Positions 1 through 10,418 of a stretch of DNA of 64,000 nucleotides are shown in pieces. The stretch's first letter is position 1; each line of letters opens with the position of its first letter. This stretch comes from Stentor roeselii (taxonomy: Eukaryota; Ciliophora; Heterotrichea; Heterotrichida; Stentoridae). Location: assembly GCA_006503475.1 (NCBI GenBank), contig RSEH01000016.1:124001-188000 (forward strand). The letters are read 5' to 3'. Under the pieces are notes generated by a model that saw nothing but the letters and a program-made list of their open reading frames with translations, ran no database searches and had not been told where the DNA came from. The position numbers and the translations under genes are program-made.

Positions 1-1
1 C

Positions 2-580
2 TCAAGTTCTTCTTCTATTCCTGGGGAAATCAGTGGACTTAACACTGTGATTGGAACTGGATCAGATCAAAATGTTTTCAAAGGATCAGTTCCCAGTGAG
101 TTCTTTTTTAAATTCATTCCTTCTGTTTTCAAAAGTGATTCAACGAAATGGCCTTCAAAAGAAACAGGCTTTCACATCTATTCACATCAAAATACAAACC
201 TTGGGTCTCTTTCTAGTCAAGATAAGTAACCTTTATTCAGCTTAAACCTTCAAATCAACGTCAAGGTTAAAATCAGTATCAGTCAAAGTGAAACTGCGAT
301 GCAGACTTTAAGGATTCTTAATCAAACCTGGATTGTTTTCATTGGAAGTCTTCTTGGGTCAATTTTTGGAATCATGGGAAGTATTGCTGGACTCATGAAA
401 ATGATTGAAGGGTTCATGGAACGGTATGAAAAAAAAAAATGGGGCAAGGAACAACTTGAGAATAAACTTTGGAAAAGTATTGATTTGCAGAATCAGATAT
501 CTCCGAAAAATTCTTTTAAAAAAAGAAGTAAAATTGTTCCTGTAGTTTATGAAATCAAGGAAACTTTTTGTGATAAGTAA
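2..580 (+). CDS. 3' end of a membrane protein with one C-terminal transmembrane segment (5' partial)
   Basis: Open at the left edge of the window. Two reading segments join through a 15-nt intron at 226..240 (GTAACCTTTATTCAG), which removes an in-frame TAA and restores one frame through to TAA at 578-580. The visible C-terminal ~187 residues begin with a polar, probably extracytosolic part, then one strongly hydrophobic Gly/Ile-rich segment (around IGSLLGSIFGIMGSIAGLM), then a basic tail (MERYEKKKW). A late single TM plus basic tail resembles the ends of large ciliate surface proteins, but I do not recognise a named family. The N-terminal bulk lies outside the window, so function cannot be called. 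Confidence 0.7.
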
Positions 581-1995
581 TAGGTTTTATTAAATTTGAA
601 TAAAGTTTTACTGGAAACTTTTTTTTTTGACTTATAAAAATATCTGGACGACAATTAATGGTTTATTTAATTTTGGTCTGGTAATTTAATGAAAAAGATT
701 TTTAATTAATTTATTAGGCTTTCAAGTATTCATAAATAATTCATCAAATTTATGTTTATCTTTGCCTAATAGAATATTAATAATAACTCATTAAAATTTA
801 AGTAACTTTTATTGCAATATGCTTTAAATCAAAATTAATTTTATAATCAACTCAATTTAGCCAACTTTTAATTTAAGAATGTATATCCCAGGCAATTTTA
901 TTATCTAAAAAATTATATATATAAATATCTGCTCTTTCATCTAATTTGTAAAAGTTGTCGATATAATTCTAACTCTGGTAATTTCAAACTAGAGTAAAAA
1001 TAAGAATAGCAGTTTTTTACCTAATAATCAGTTGTAAAATCCTAGAATCGGTTAGAGGATAGGGTCAATTGAAGCCACCGTAATTTTGTATGAAAAATTT
1101 TATTTTGGACTCATAAATATTTTTTTATAACCATATCTGCCAGCTGCTTAAATTACACAGTTCTTTATAATCGGGACCTTAAATATCCGCATAAAACTTA
1201 TGAATTAATTTCAATTTAGAACTAAAGTTAGACTTGTGATAAATTTTGCTTATTATTTTCAAAAGACTTTGAAATTAGATAAATAGTGGGTGAGAATTAA
1301 CTTTTTTTACTTGAATGATATCTCAAGTAACTACGGCCGCTAAGGTCATTATTGCCTCATCGTTTACATGATAAGTTCATTAATTTAATATAGCTAAGAC
1401 TAACTTTAATCAGATAAAGTCTAATTGGGTCCTTAAAGGCTTAGCACTCAAAGGCAAGAAAACTTTTTTTAGTTTTTTTTCCTCAATAGTGTAAATCTCA
1501 GAAATTACCACAGATTTTCAAACATTCTTCGATAAAATCTACTGTTAGAATCGACTTAAATCATAAGAAGTAAGGATTATTAAAGCTTAAATATCAGTTT
1601 CATTCGAGGCTTCGTCTTAAAATCATTCAATGTGAAAGCGTGATAAAGATATAAGTATCATTAAATAAGCTTGGTTTCTTTTTTGGGTTTTAGTAATAAT
1701 CAAAGATTGGGCAGTTCATGATTATTATGAAAATTTGTAGGGCAGGAATTAAGAAAGAATGATGAGTATTTTTTGAAATGAAAAATAAAGTATTAATAAG
1801 TGAAATCCTATTTTTTGTTAAAATTGTGAAGAATAAATAAGTTCAGATACTTTTGCGATAAACAAACTAAATGCCTAAATAAATAATTTATATAGATTAA
1901 ATACTTATTTGAAATTTAATGGCGATTCACAATGATAAATCAGTCTATTCTAAAATAACCCTATCATTGGAATACCCAAAATAAAAAATCATTCA
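581..1995. other. Gene-free AT-rich interval between convergent genes, with an rRNA-like stretch
   Basis: No credible coding frame. Both flanking genes point into it, so it is unlikely to be promoter space. Most is AT-rich and featureless by eye. An exception is about 1325-1690 (separate entry), which carries blocks reminiscent of mitochondrial-type large-subunit rRNA. Confidence 0.6.
1325..1690 (+). ncRNA. Stretch resembling mitochondrial-type LSU rRNA domain V (possible mtDNA insert or rRNA fragment)
   Basis: By eye, several blocks occur in the order and spacing of the LSU peptidyl-transferase region: GTAACTACGGCCGCTAAGGT near 1328-1347, TAAGTTC near 1372-1378, then AGCT..ACTTTAATCAG near 1392-1416, AAGGC near 1436 and CAAGAAAAC near 1455. 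These resemble the universal GTAACTATAACGG..CTAAGGT, TAAGTTC, ACTTTTAATCAGTGAAATTG and GACGAGAAGACCC blocks from memory. A later GGTTTCTTTTTTGG near 1672 could match the GGTTTCTATC block near the LSU 3' end. It may be a nuclear copy of mtDNA or a degenerate fragment. No alignment was run. Confidence 0.35.
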
Positions 1996-3990
1996 TTATT
2001 TTAACCCATCTAATCTCTCCAATATCATCTGCATGCACTTCTCAATCCTATCAAGCCTATCATTAATCTGTGAAATTTCACTACTCTCATCAGTTAATCT
2101 CGATTGCTCCTCAATATCATTCTTATACACCACAGTGACATCATCAATCATTTCCGCACTTTTGCCAGCAAGAGCAGCAACACTTCCCTCTTTACTCCAA
2201 AACCTAATAAGTTTCACAATTTCATTTCTACACTCCGCATTTTTTTCCTTCTTCTTCAAAGCAACACTAAAAATCCTGTCTTTATCAGCAGGAAAATCAT
2301 TTAAAACCCTTAAAAATTCATTTCGAGTGATAGTAAAAAATTCTGAATTCAAGACAGTGACAACATTTTCCTCTCTTAAACATCCATCAAAAAGTTCGAT
2401 TTCTCCAAAATAACTTCCTTTTAAGTAGCTTTTATAAGCGATTCCGAATTGTTCTGTTACAAGAGAAACTCTTCCTGTTGCGATCAGGTATAAAGAATCT
2501 GAATAGTCGCCTTTTTGATAAAGGTACTCTCCTCGGTTGACTTTTAAGGGAAAAAGCGTCGGGATTAAAGCTGTCGTCAATGCTGGGTCTCGGTCTTTGA
2601 ATAAAATACTCTCTTTTGCTAGACCTGAATACATCGAAAGAGCCACCTCGAATTGAAGACCTTTTGGAAGCTCTTTGAAAAGTGAATGCTTGTCGCTCCA
2701 TACTATCCCTACTTTGCTGTTTCGGAAACGGATTGCTTGTCTTATCTTTTTTCTTACTTCGTCGGTTACCTGGGTTTCTTTTGCGAATTCGTTTATTGCT
2801 GCCATCTTTTGGGTGAGGAGAGTCTCACGAGATTCGACATTTAACAAAAACGAACTGAGTGATCCTATTGTAAAAGAATAAAACCCTACTCCACAAATCA
2901 TGAGTATCATCGCTGTAACTTTTTCAAGATCAGTCCTAGCTGCTATATCTCCATATCCCACAGTCGTTATTGTGGTAAGAGCCCAATATATACAAGTCAG
3001 GTAAAGTTGTTCTGGAGGCACGTCTTGCAAACCATTCCTAACAACCCAAGTTTCAGGTGAAAACTCATCAATCACAGCAGAGAAGTACCAGAAACACCCA
3101 AGACAATGAACAAAAAGAAAAACCATGAATAAAAACTCAAAAAACTTAACAATTCTTGCATTAACTTGCAGGAATTCAAGCAGTTTAAGTAAAAACTTAG
3201 ATGTTTGCTGATGTTTTAATACTTTAATCAAACGGAAAATTCTGAATACTCTGGAAAGACGAGGAATTCTGGTCATTCTTAGCAGTTTGTTGTATTTTGT
3301 AAATTTTGCGGAGTCTTCTATTCCAAGGCTGTAGTTTATTAACCCGATTGGAACACTAGAAATGAGATCAACTAGAAACCAGCCGGTAAGATAGTTAATA
3401 GCAATAGATTTCAGTGATTTGCTTTCATTTGAATCTATATGACTAGGCCAAATGAAAAAATTTAGAATGAGATCAATCATGAAAAGTACATCAATTATGG
3501 TTTCAACCAGAGTCCAAGTATCCCAGTACACTGTTTGAATGAATGCAAGCCGATAAGGCATCATGATAGCAACATACAAAATCATCACAAACAAAATCGC
3601 ATTCCAAGCTCCAAGTGGTCTAGAATTCGAAGAAATAATCCAAGAGTTCGATTTTTCCTTAGTATCCTTATGAGCGAAAGTTATCTCATAGTTTCTTTTC
3701 TTTTCAAAAATACCTTTTATGTCATTTCTGAACTGATTATTCATATCAAGCACATGATGAGATGTTCCATATAACAAAAGGTCATTTCTCATCTTCCTCA
3801 ACACGTTTTTAGTCTTAATTTTAAACATAGCCCGTTTCCAAACATCTTTAAACCGATAGTGAAAGCCAGTGCTAGTCCTAGGCGAAGGAATCAACAAGCT
3901 ACCTCTAGGATGACATCTAGGCTTCGCAAGGTTTACAGTTTCATCAAGGTCAGGAAGTACCTTCGAATATTTCTTATCTTTCATTATCAT
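1996..3990 (-). CDS. Voltage-sensor K+ channel with cyclic-nucleotide-binding-like domain (CNG/HCN/EAG superfamily)
   Basis: A 664-residue six-TM channel subunit of the plasma or ciliary membrane. S1 lies at about 128-150. S4 lies at about 236-258, with regularly spaced arginines (RMTRIPRLSRVFRIFRL). The pore helix and K+ filter TTVGYGD lie at about 352-358, followed by S6. A C-linker leads to a CNBD-like beta roll at about 480-590 (GEYLYQKGD, YFGEIELFDG). In the phosphate-binding cassette the usual R-A-[TS] is replaced by REEN, so cyclic-nucleotide binding is uncertain. The GYG filter argues for K+ selectivity, as in HCN/EAG, rather than a non-selective CNG. The C-terminus is a short amphipathic coil (RLDRIEKCMQMILERL). 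No intron seen; stop TAA. Confidence 0.9.
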   Translation of the reverse strand: MIMKDKKYSKVLPDLDETVNLAKPRCHPRGSLLIPSPRTSTGFHYRFKDVWKRAMFKIKTKNVLRKMRNDLLLYGTSHHVLDMNNQFRNDIKGIFEKKRNYEITFAHKDTKEKSNSWIISSNSRPLGAWNAILFVMILYVAIMMPYRLAFIQTVYWDTWTLVETIIDVLFMIDLILNFFIWPSHIDSNESKSLKSIAINYLTGWFLVDLISSVPIGLINYSLGIEDSAKFTKYNKLLRMTRIPRLSRVFRIFRLIKVLKHQQTSKFLLKLLEFLQVNARIVKFFEFLFMVFLFVHCLGCFWYFSAVIDEFSPETWVVRNGLQDVPPEQLYLTCIYWALTTITTVGYGDIAARTDLEKVTAMILMICGVGFYSFTIGSLSSFLLNVESRETLLTQKMAAINEFAKETQVTDEVRKKIRQAIRFRNSKVGIVWSDKHSLFKELPKGLQFEVALSMYSGLAKESILFKDRDPALTTALIPTLFPLKVNRGEYLYQKGDYSDSLYLIATGRVSLVTEQFGIAYKSYLKGSYFGEIELFDGCLREENVVTVLNSEFFTITRNEFLRVLNDFPADKDRIFSVALKKKEKNAECRNEIVKLIRFWSKEGSVAALAGKSAEMIDDVTVVYKNDIEEQSRLTDESSEISQINDRLDRIEKCMQMILERLDGLK

Positions 3991-4026
3991 AGCATTAAGA
4001 GTCTATTTCTAATTTCACTGAATTTC

Positions 4027-5461
4027 CTAATTTTTTCGAAAATCCTCAATCTGCTCATTCAAGTGTTTATTGGCAAGTTCCAAAGAATGACTCCACTGCC
4101 TTTCAGTTTCAAGTTTCGCTTTATACCAGTCGACCTCTTCATTCAGTTTCTCAATTTCAATCTCAAAACTTTTCTTCATGTTCTCCAGTTCTCTATAGTA
4201 GTCAACTTCGATTCTTGATATCGACCCTGTGGCTGTTTTAACATTTTTGTCTAAAGGGACGACATGTTTCGATGCTTCAAAGTTTGCTCTTGATTCTTGT
4301 TTGAGTTCTTCGATTTTAGAGCGAAGGGCTTTGTTTTCTTGACTTATTTTGTTGTATTTTTGGTCGAGTAGGTTGTATTGGGTGTGCATTGAGTCGCGTT
4401 CTAAACGGGTTTGGGCCAGAATTTCTAAATCGTGCATCCAGGAAGATTTTACTTTGTTTAACTCGATTTGAAGGTTGGTTGTTGTCAGGTCGTTTTGTCG
4501 AGATCTTTTTTCGAGGTCTTCTGAGGATTTTGCCTGGGTTTTGTACTTGTCAAGATGGTCACTTAGGTCTTGGATGGTCTTTTTTAGACTTTGGTGGACG
4601 TCTTCTTTGGTTTTTAGCTCTTCGAGGACTGAGGTGAGTCTTTTGTTTAGTTTGGAGTTTTCTTGTTTTAGGGTTTCGAGCTCTCTTCCTGACTATTTAA
4701 TTATTACTGACTGTGTCGTTGAGTTGATTAATTCAAAGTGTTTCTGCTTCAACATATTATGTTCCTTATAAAGCGATTCATAATCCCCCTTAATCCTCTT
4801 CAAATTATAATCATAATCAGTATTCGCCTTATTCAACTTTTCCGTAAGTGTCTTAACCTCATACTGCAAATCCTCAATAAATCCAAAAGACTTTTCCCTC
4901 TCAACTTCAAACTTATTAACCGTAGCTTCCAAAAAGCTTTTTTCCCTTCCTTTCATAATAAACCCCCTACTTTCTTCCAATACTTTCGCAGCATCCCTGA
5001 CAAGTCTTTCAAAAAACGCAATTCTTTGTTCAAAGTTCTCATTAGTATTACTCAAAGTATCTTCCAACATCTTAACCTGCTGTGCTTCCTTCGCAATTTC
5101 CTCCGCAAGTAATTCTTGTCTAAACATTTCTTACTCAGCTTCATTTTCTTCAACTTTTTCCTGAAATTTTTCAAGTAAAGTAGAAACTTCTTCTAATTGA
5201 ATATCGATTTCTCGATGCAATTCAAGTGAACCGACTCGAGTTTTGACTTTTGGTTGATTTTTTGAAAGCTGGAACTTTGCCCTGCCGATTTCTTCTAACA
5301 AGTGGTTTAGTTCGAGGTAAGACGGGGAAGTTGCGATGGGTCGAGAGACTATTTAAGCAGGTACATTCGTGGTCTGGGTCGTTTATGTACATCAGCTTCT
5401 TTTCAACGATTTTCAGAAGGTTTTCGTCGAGAAAGGTCGCTGAACTCAGGTCTTCTTCCAT
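4027..5461 (-). CDS. Coiled-coil protein, four exons (462 aa), family unknown
   Basis: The gene is recovered only by splicing three tiny introns: 5349..5364 (16 nt, GTACCTGCTTAAATAG), 5120..5134 (15 nt, GTAAGAAATGTTTAG) and 4693..4707 (15 nt, GTAATAATTAAATAG). With them removed, one frame runs from ATG at 5461 to TAG at 4027 with no internal stop. The predicted protein is almost entirely heptad-rich coiled coil after an acidic N-terminus. It has no catalytic motif, TM segment or signal peptide. A cytoskeletal, basal-body or ciliary scaffold role is plausible by composition only. The divergent neighbour starts within 13-43 bp. Confidence 0.8.
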
Positions 5462-5503
5462 TATTTATGACTTATGATGGGTTTGTTGATTTATTATTTT
5501 TTT

Positions 5504-6088
5504 ATGAGTCTTGGAAAAAGTTTGTCCTTTGCTTGCCTTAGAAGTGTTTCTTGCAGCCCTGAAAAAAATAATGAACGTGAAAAAGGTTTGAGATTTAAGG
5601 AGAAGAGGGAAAATCAGGAGTTTCAAAGCTTTTCAGAGAAAATAAGGGAAAAATTTGAAAGGAATCGGATTTTTTTCGTTTTTTCTCAAGGCTTGTCTGG
5701 ATTTAATGAAAAAAAAAGTGTGAGATCTGCTAGTTTAAAGGAACTATCACAGAGAAGATTGGAAAAAAATTGTGAAAGTATTGAAAAAGTATCGAAAAAA
5801 TGCATTCAGCTGAGGAAAGACTGCAAAAGACAAAAAATTTTCAAAGATGTAAAAATTATTAGAAAAAAATTTGATCAGTTGAAGGAAGATGTTGAAAAAA
5901 TACAAAATAATGAAAAGGATGATCAACAGTTGGCAAATCTCTGGAAGGCACGTGTTATTAAGGAGTATAATCAACGAAAAGCCAATATGAACGAAATGAA
6001 AAAGTATCTTAAACTTGTTTACAAAAGGAAAAAGCAAAACAACTACTGCTTCACAGAAAGGATCTATTTTGACACCCACATAAATTAG
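5504..6088 (+). CDS. Lys/Glu-rich coiled-coil protein, unknown (194 aa)
   Basis: A continuous frame to TAG at 6088. An in-frame ATG at 5474 would add ten hydrophobic residues and lie only 12 bp from the divergent start at 5461. I prefer 5504, which follows a T-run and begins MSLGKSLSFACLRS. The body is highly charged (many KK, EK and RK pairs) with long helical stretches, and no recognisable domain. The reverse strand contains a hydrophobic shadow frame that is not credible. Confidence 0.6.
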   Translation: MSLGKSLSFACLRSVSCSPEKNNEREKGLRFKEKRENQEFQSFSEKIREKFERNRIFFVFSQGLSGFNEKKSVRSASLKELSQRRLEKNCESIEKVSKKCIQLRKDCKRQKIFKDVKIIRKKFDQLKEDVEKIQNNEKDDQQLANLWKARVIKEYNQRKANMNEMKKYLKLVYKRKKQNNYCFTERIYFDTHIN

Positions 6089-6113
6089 TAACTATCCTAA
6101 CTCTAATTAATTT

Positions 6114-7787
6114 CTATTCTTTCGCATTCCTGGCTCGAGCCACATAACGTTCAACCGGATTTTTATACTTTTGAGCACTTTCAAAATATTTCAGCACAGG
6201 GGATGTTTTTTGAATATCAGGACTTAAATTGGTAGGTTTCTTCAAAGCAGACCGATACGTAGGCGAAGGACTTTCAGTGCCCTTAGCCCTTTCAATATCA
6301 ATAGTCAATTCAGGTTTAAACTTCACATTTTTCGGACTAATAGAAAGCCGACCATGAGCTTCTAAAGTTTCATCATCGACATCAGTACTAACAAGTAAGT
6401 CCTGCAAATCATCAAGAACATCTAAGTCATCTTCAAGAAGGTTTTTATCATCTTTCAACAAGTCAATTTTTTCATCATCTTCTTCTTTGCCAAGGTCTTC
6501 ATCTTTCGCTTTGATACCTTTTACAGCGAATTTCCCGACAGGTGCTAAAAGATAGACTCTTTCATTAAAAAGATACAAAACAAATCGCGCAAAAGGCCTG
6601 TTGACATTCCAGATATACTCCTTTTCACCTTGCTTTTCAACAAGCGCTATTTTCCACAACCTTATCAAAGAAAAAACAGGAAAAATCAACGACTCTTCAC
6701 TTTTTTCAATATTTTCCTCGATTTCCTCGAAGATTGATTGAATCTCTGAAGAGTTTAACAAAGTTTGAACAGTTTGAGAGTCTTGAGAATTAAAAGCTTT
6801 TAAGAGTTCTTGAGTGAGTTTCAGATGTTTCTGCTCAAATGACCTGCTGTGAGTGAATGGAAAGTGGTACAGGGTGTTAGTTATGATTTGCAAGGAAATA
6901 TGGAAAAGATTCTGAGATGTGAAAAGATTTACCACTGTTAAGGTGAGACTTGTAAGGAACTTTGAGTGGTTTAGAGGAATCGCTGAAGAGTATTTCACTT
7001 TTTCTGATACTGGAAGGTCCAGATTGTTCAAAGAGTTGACTGGAATCGAGTTGTCATTTAACTGAACTCTTGTAAGGACTGGTTTTTTTTTATCATTCAG
7101 AACATTTTGAATCGAGTTCCAGTCACTTTCTTCATCACTTCCTGCCTGGTCAATCAAAGAGTCATTGTTGGAGCCTGGCACTTCGAGATCATCTGACTCT
7201 TCTGGTTTTAAGGTCAACAATGGAGAGTCAGGCTCTAAAATACTCTCCTGTGGCTTCGGAAGTCTCACCGGATCTTTGCTTACCAAGAAGAAGACCTCAT
7301 CTGACCTTTCATATAAATGAATGGTGAACAACTCTTCAGGAACTTTCCATGCTTCACTACGGAAGTTGTCTCCGATTTCCACGAGACTCACTCCGATGAA
7401 CCTGAAAAGACCTTCAAGGTGCTGGACCCAGGAGTCTTCAGAAGGCTTTAAAAAGTTTTGCACTTCTTGAAAAAGGGTTTTTAAGTCAGGTGAATATAAC
7501 TTTGACTTGATTTCTGATGTTTCGCCTGAAATTAATACTTTTGAGAAGTCTTTTATGAACTTTGAGTACTTTTTTTCGAGGTGTAAAGACTGGTCTTTAG
7601 GGAAATGAAGAGTTTTTATGAAGATTTCTTGCATTATTTCAAATGAGTTATCGTTTAGTGAGATTTCAAAGATGCAGATACACAGATCGTAAAGTAAATT
7701 GTTTGGGTCAAGTGGGATGTAATGAGTGAAGTCTTGAAGATTGATTTTGCTTTTTAATGTTCGGATCGGCTTTGGTGGAGTCGCCAT
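6114..7787 (-). CDS. Unknown protein with two diverged copies of a ~150-aa helical domain (557 aa)
   Basis: The protein contains two similar halves. Residues ~20-175 and ~270-425 share the same order of elements: a hydrophobic helix, FHI/FEI..QII.. segments, HFP.., an amphipathic helix ending in LFQEV or IFEEI, then a W/L-rich helix and a closing beta-like FTIHLYER / FVLYLFNERVYLL element. The halves are joined by an acidic Ser-rich linker, and the C-terminus is acidic then basic. The closing segment vaguely recalls otubain-type folds, but no catalytic Cys or His motif is visible, so I do not assign it. It is convergent with the preceding gene (25-bp gap). Stop TAG. Confidence 0.7.
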   Translation of the reverse strand: MATPPKPIRTLKSKINLQDFTHYIPLDPNNLLYDLCICIFEISLNDNSFEIMQEIFIKTLHFPKDQSLHLEKKYSKFIKDFSKVLISGETSEIKSKLYSPDLKTLFQEVQNFLKPSEDSWVQHLEGLFRFIGVSLVEIGDNFRSEAWKVPEELFTIHLYERSDEVFFLVSKDPVRLPKPQESILEPDSPLLTLKPEESDDLEVPGSNNDSLIDQAGSDEESDWNSIQNVLNDKKKPVLTRVQLNDNSIPVNSLNNLDLPVSEKVKYSSAIPLNHSKFLTSLTLTVVNLFTSQNLFHISLQIITNTLYHFPFTHSRSFEQKHLKLTQELLKAFNSQDSQTVQTLLNSSEIQSIFEEIEENIEKSEESLIFPVFSLIRLWKIALVEKQGEKEYIWNVNRPFARFVLYLFNERVYLLAPVGKFAVKGIKAKDEDLGKEEDDEKIDLLKDDKNLLEDDLDVLDDLQDLLVSTDVDDETLEAHGRLSISPKNVKFKPELTIDIERAKGTESPSPTYRSALKKPTNLSPDIQKTSPVLKYFESAQKYKNPVERYVARARNAKE

Positions 7788-8017
7788 TTATCGATAATCG
7801 ATTGGAAGTTTCGAGAATTTGAATAAAATTGAAGGTAAAATGCTGAATTGTGATTATTAGAATAGTATTGTTTGAAGGATAAATTTAGAATTAGTAGGAT
7901 TTTATTATCATTGAATGTAATTTTTGACTGGCTTTAAGATTATTATTATACTTAAAAATTTATTAAAGTATGGGTAATTTCCTGGAATATAGTTGATAAA
8001 ATTTTATAAGATCGTAA

Positions 8018-10402
8018 ATGAACTCAAAGGAAATCAAACTAATGACTCATTGTTCCAGCTGTTATAGAACTTTCTTTCAGGATAAATTGGATTTACATCT
8101 TAAAACTTGTAAATCTAATAATATGCAGAGACTTAATCCCAACCCAACCAGGTCTTCTCAAAACATATTAGCAAAAACCTCAAGAAGCTCAGAGCCTAAC
8201 AAGATAAGGCAATCTCCAACTCTGAGTCCTCTTCCGAAGGAAAAAATGATATCAAGACCAAAAGCAGTAATGTGTCACATTTGGTAAAATCCAAACAGCG
8301 GAAGAGAATTCGGCACAGCATCAATCGAAATCCACATAAAAAACTGCGAAAAGCTTTGGGAAGAACGAGAATCAAAAAAGCCCAAAGCTGAGAGAAGACC
8401 AGTCCCATCAGCCCCAGTCGACCTTCCCATTTCAAAAACAATGAAAAATCTCACAGCTCACAACGAAAAAGTTTACGAGTCTTTCAATCAAAACGTGATG
8501 ATTCGATGTCCTAACTGTTTCCGCACATTTCTCGAAGACCGAATCGAAATTCACCTGAAAAGCTGTACAAGTGAAAATCCTCATAAAGTGGCTCCATCAG
8601 TGGCGAAGTCTTCTGAAGGTCAAAACATAAAAACTTACGTTCAAAAGAGCAACATGAAGATGTATGAAGTGCCTGAAGAAAAAGAAGAAAAAGCTATTGT
8701 AAGGCCGAAAGTTGTGATGTGTCATATTTGGTAAGAATTATTTAGTGGAAGGGAGTTTGGGACTGCCTCGATTGAAATTCATATTAAAAACTGCACGAAA
8801 CTGTGGGAAGAAAGAGAATCAAAGAAACCTGTGAAGGAAAGGAAACCTGTACCTGAAATGCCAACAGATTTACCTTTAGGCACTACTCAAAAAGACCTGG
8901 AAAAGCGGAATAATATCGTAAATGAAGCTTTTACTAACAATGTCATGGTGGAATGTCCGAACTGCTCAAGAACTTTTATGGAAGATAGAATCGAGGTCCA
9001 TCTGAAAAGTTGTACAAGTGACAACCCTCATAAACCTCCTCCTTTAAATCCTTCCAAGTCTCCAACGATAAAAAAATACAAAACACTTGAAAAGTCTCCA
9101 AATCCACTAACAAAATCAGAAAATCAGAAAGACTTGTATCAGAAGACTTTTTCGAAACCGAAATCAGTGATGTGCCATATTTGGTAAAAAATAATTAGTG
9201 GAAGAGAATTCGGAACTGCTTCAATTGAAATCCACATCAAAAATTGTGAAAAACTTTGGCAAGAACGAGAAGCTAAAAAACCTAAAGGGGAAAGAAGACC
9301 AGTCCCTACTGCTACTGTTGATATTCCTGTTGCGAAAACTATGAAAAATTTGAATGCTCATAATGAAAAAGTTTATGAATCTTTTAATAACAATGTCATG
9401 GTCAGATGTCCTAATTGTTTTCGCGCATTTTTGGAAGATAGGATTGAAATACATTTAAAAAGCTGTACTAAAGAAAATCCTCATAAAATGGCTTCTTCTG
9501 TTGCCAAGTCATCAGAAGGTCAAGATATAAAAACTTATGTTCAAAAGAGCAACATGAAAGTTTATGAAATCTCAGAAGAAAAAGAAGAAAAGATGATTTT
9601 TAGACCCAAAACTGTCATGTGCCACATTTGGTAAATCACACATAGCGGAAGAGAATTCGGCACAGCATCAATCGAAATCCACATAAAAAACTGCACAAAA
9701 CTCTGGGAAGAACGAGAATCAAAAAAGCCTAAAGCTGAAAGAAGACCAGTCCCATCAGCCCCAGACGACATTCCCATTTCAAAAACAATGAAAAATCTCA
9801 CAGCTCACAACGAAAAAGTTTACGAGTCTTTCAATCAAAACGTGATGATTCGATGTCCTAACTGTTTCCGCACGTTTCTCGAAGACCGAATCGAAATTCA
9901 CCTGAAAAGCTGTACAAGTGAAAATCCTCATAAAGTGGCTCCATCAGTGGCGAAGTCTTCTGAAGGTCAAAACATAAAAACTTACGTTCAAAAGAGCAAC
10001 ATGAAGATGTATGAAGTGCCTGAAGAAAAAGAAGAAAAAGCAATTGTAAGGCCGAAAGTTGTGATGTGTCATATTTGGTAAGAATTATTCAGTGGAAGGG
10101 AGTTTGGGACTGCCTCGATTGAAATTCATATTAAAAACTGCACGAAACTGTGGGAAGAAAGAGAATCAAAGAAACCTGTGAAGGAAAGGAAACCTGTACC
10201 TGAAATGCCAACAGATTTACCTTTAGGCACTACTCAAAAAAATTTGGATAAAAGGAATGAAATTGTTTATCAAGCTTTTAATACTAATGTGATGGCTCAA
10301 TGTCCTAATTGCTTACGAACATTTCTTGAAGATCGATTGCAAGTTCATTTAAGGAGTTGCACAAGTACTTCTCCTCATAGACCGCCACCAAGGGCCAACT
10401 AA
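8018..10402 (+). CDS. Eleven-finger C2HC (ZC2HC1-type) zinc-finger protein made of tandem intron-bearing repeats (769 aa)
   Basis: Six exons joined by five 15-nt introns at 8284..8298, 8731..8745, 9184..9198, 9631..9645 and 10078..10092. Every intron splits the second Cys codon of a finger (TG|C or TG|T, phase 2). Splicing turns an apparent CHIW-stop into CHICGREFGTASIEIHIKNC. The protein alternates two finger types, CPNC.RTF.EDRIEIHLKSC and CHICGREF..HIKNC, all CX2CX11HX3C as in the zf-C2HC_2 family. There are eleven in total. Linkers contain a conserved NAHNEKVYESF-like helix. The period is 447-453 bp. ZC2HC1-type proteins are often ciliary or basal-body associated; the exact role here is not deducible. 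Confidence 0.9.
8299..8893 (+). repeat. First copy of a ~595-bp near-identical internal duplication
   Basis: This block matches 9646..10240 at a constant offset of 1347 bp (three zinc-finger units), with only about a dozen differences by eye. It includes the intron at 8731..8745 against 10078..10092, which differs at one base. The 97-residue stretches starting at 8441 and 9788 are identical. The other units of the gene are much more diverged, so this is either a recent multi-unit duplication or gene conversion. Confidence 0.9.
9646..10240 (+). repeat. Second copy of the ~595-bp internal duplication
   Basis: Partner of 8299..8893. Identity ends abruptly after ACTCAAAAA near 10240, where the sequence continues as the diverged last zinc-finger unit. 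Confidence 0.9.
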
Positions 10403-10418
10403 TGAATAGATCTTAAAA

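Noticed and set aside
5474-5503. Earlier start for the coiled-coil gene at 5504
   Set aside because: Possible, but it adds a short hydrophobic stretch with no signal-peptide logic; kept only as an alternative.
8196-8441. Minus-strand ORFs across the zinc-finger repeats
   Set aside because: They are shadows of the repeat and cross the intron positions; coding signal is clearly on the + strand.
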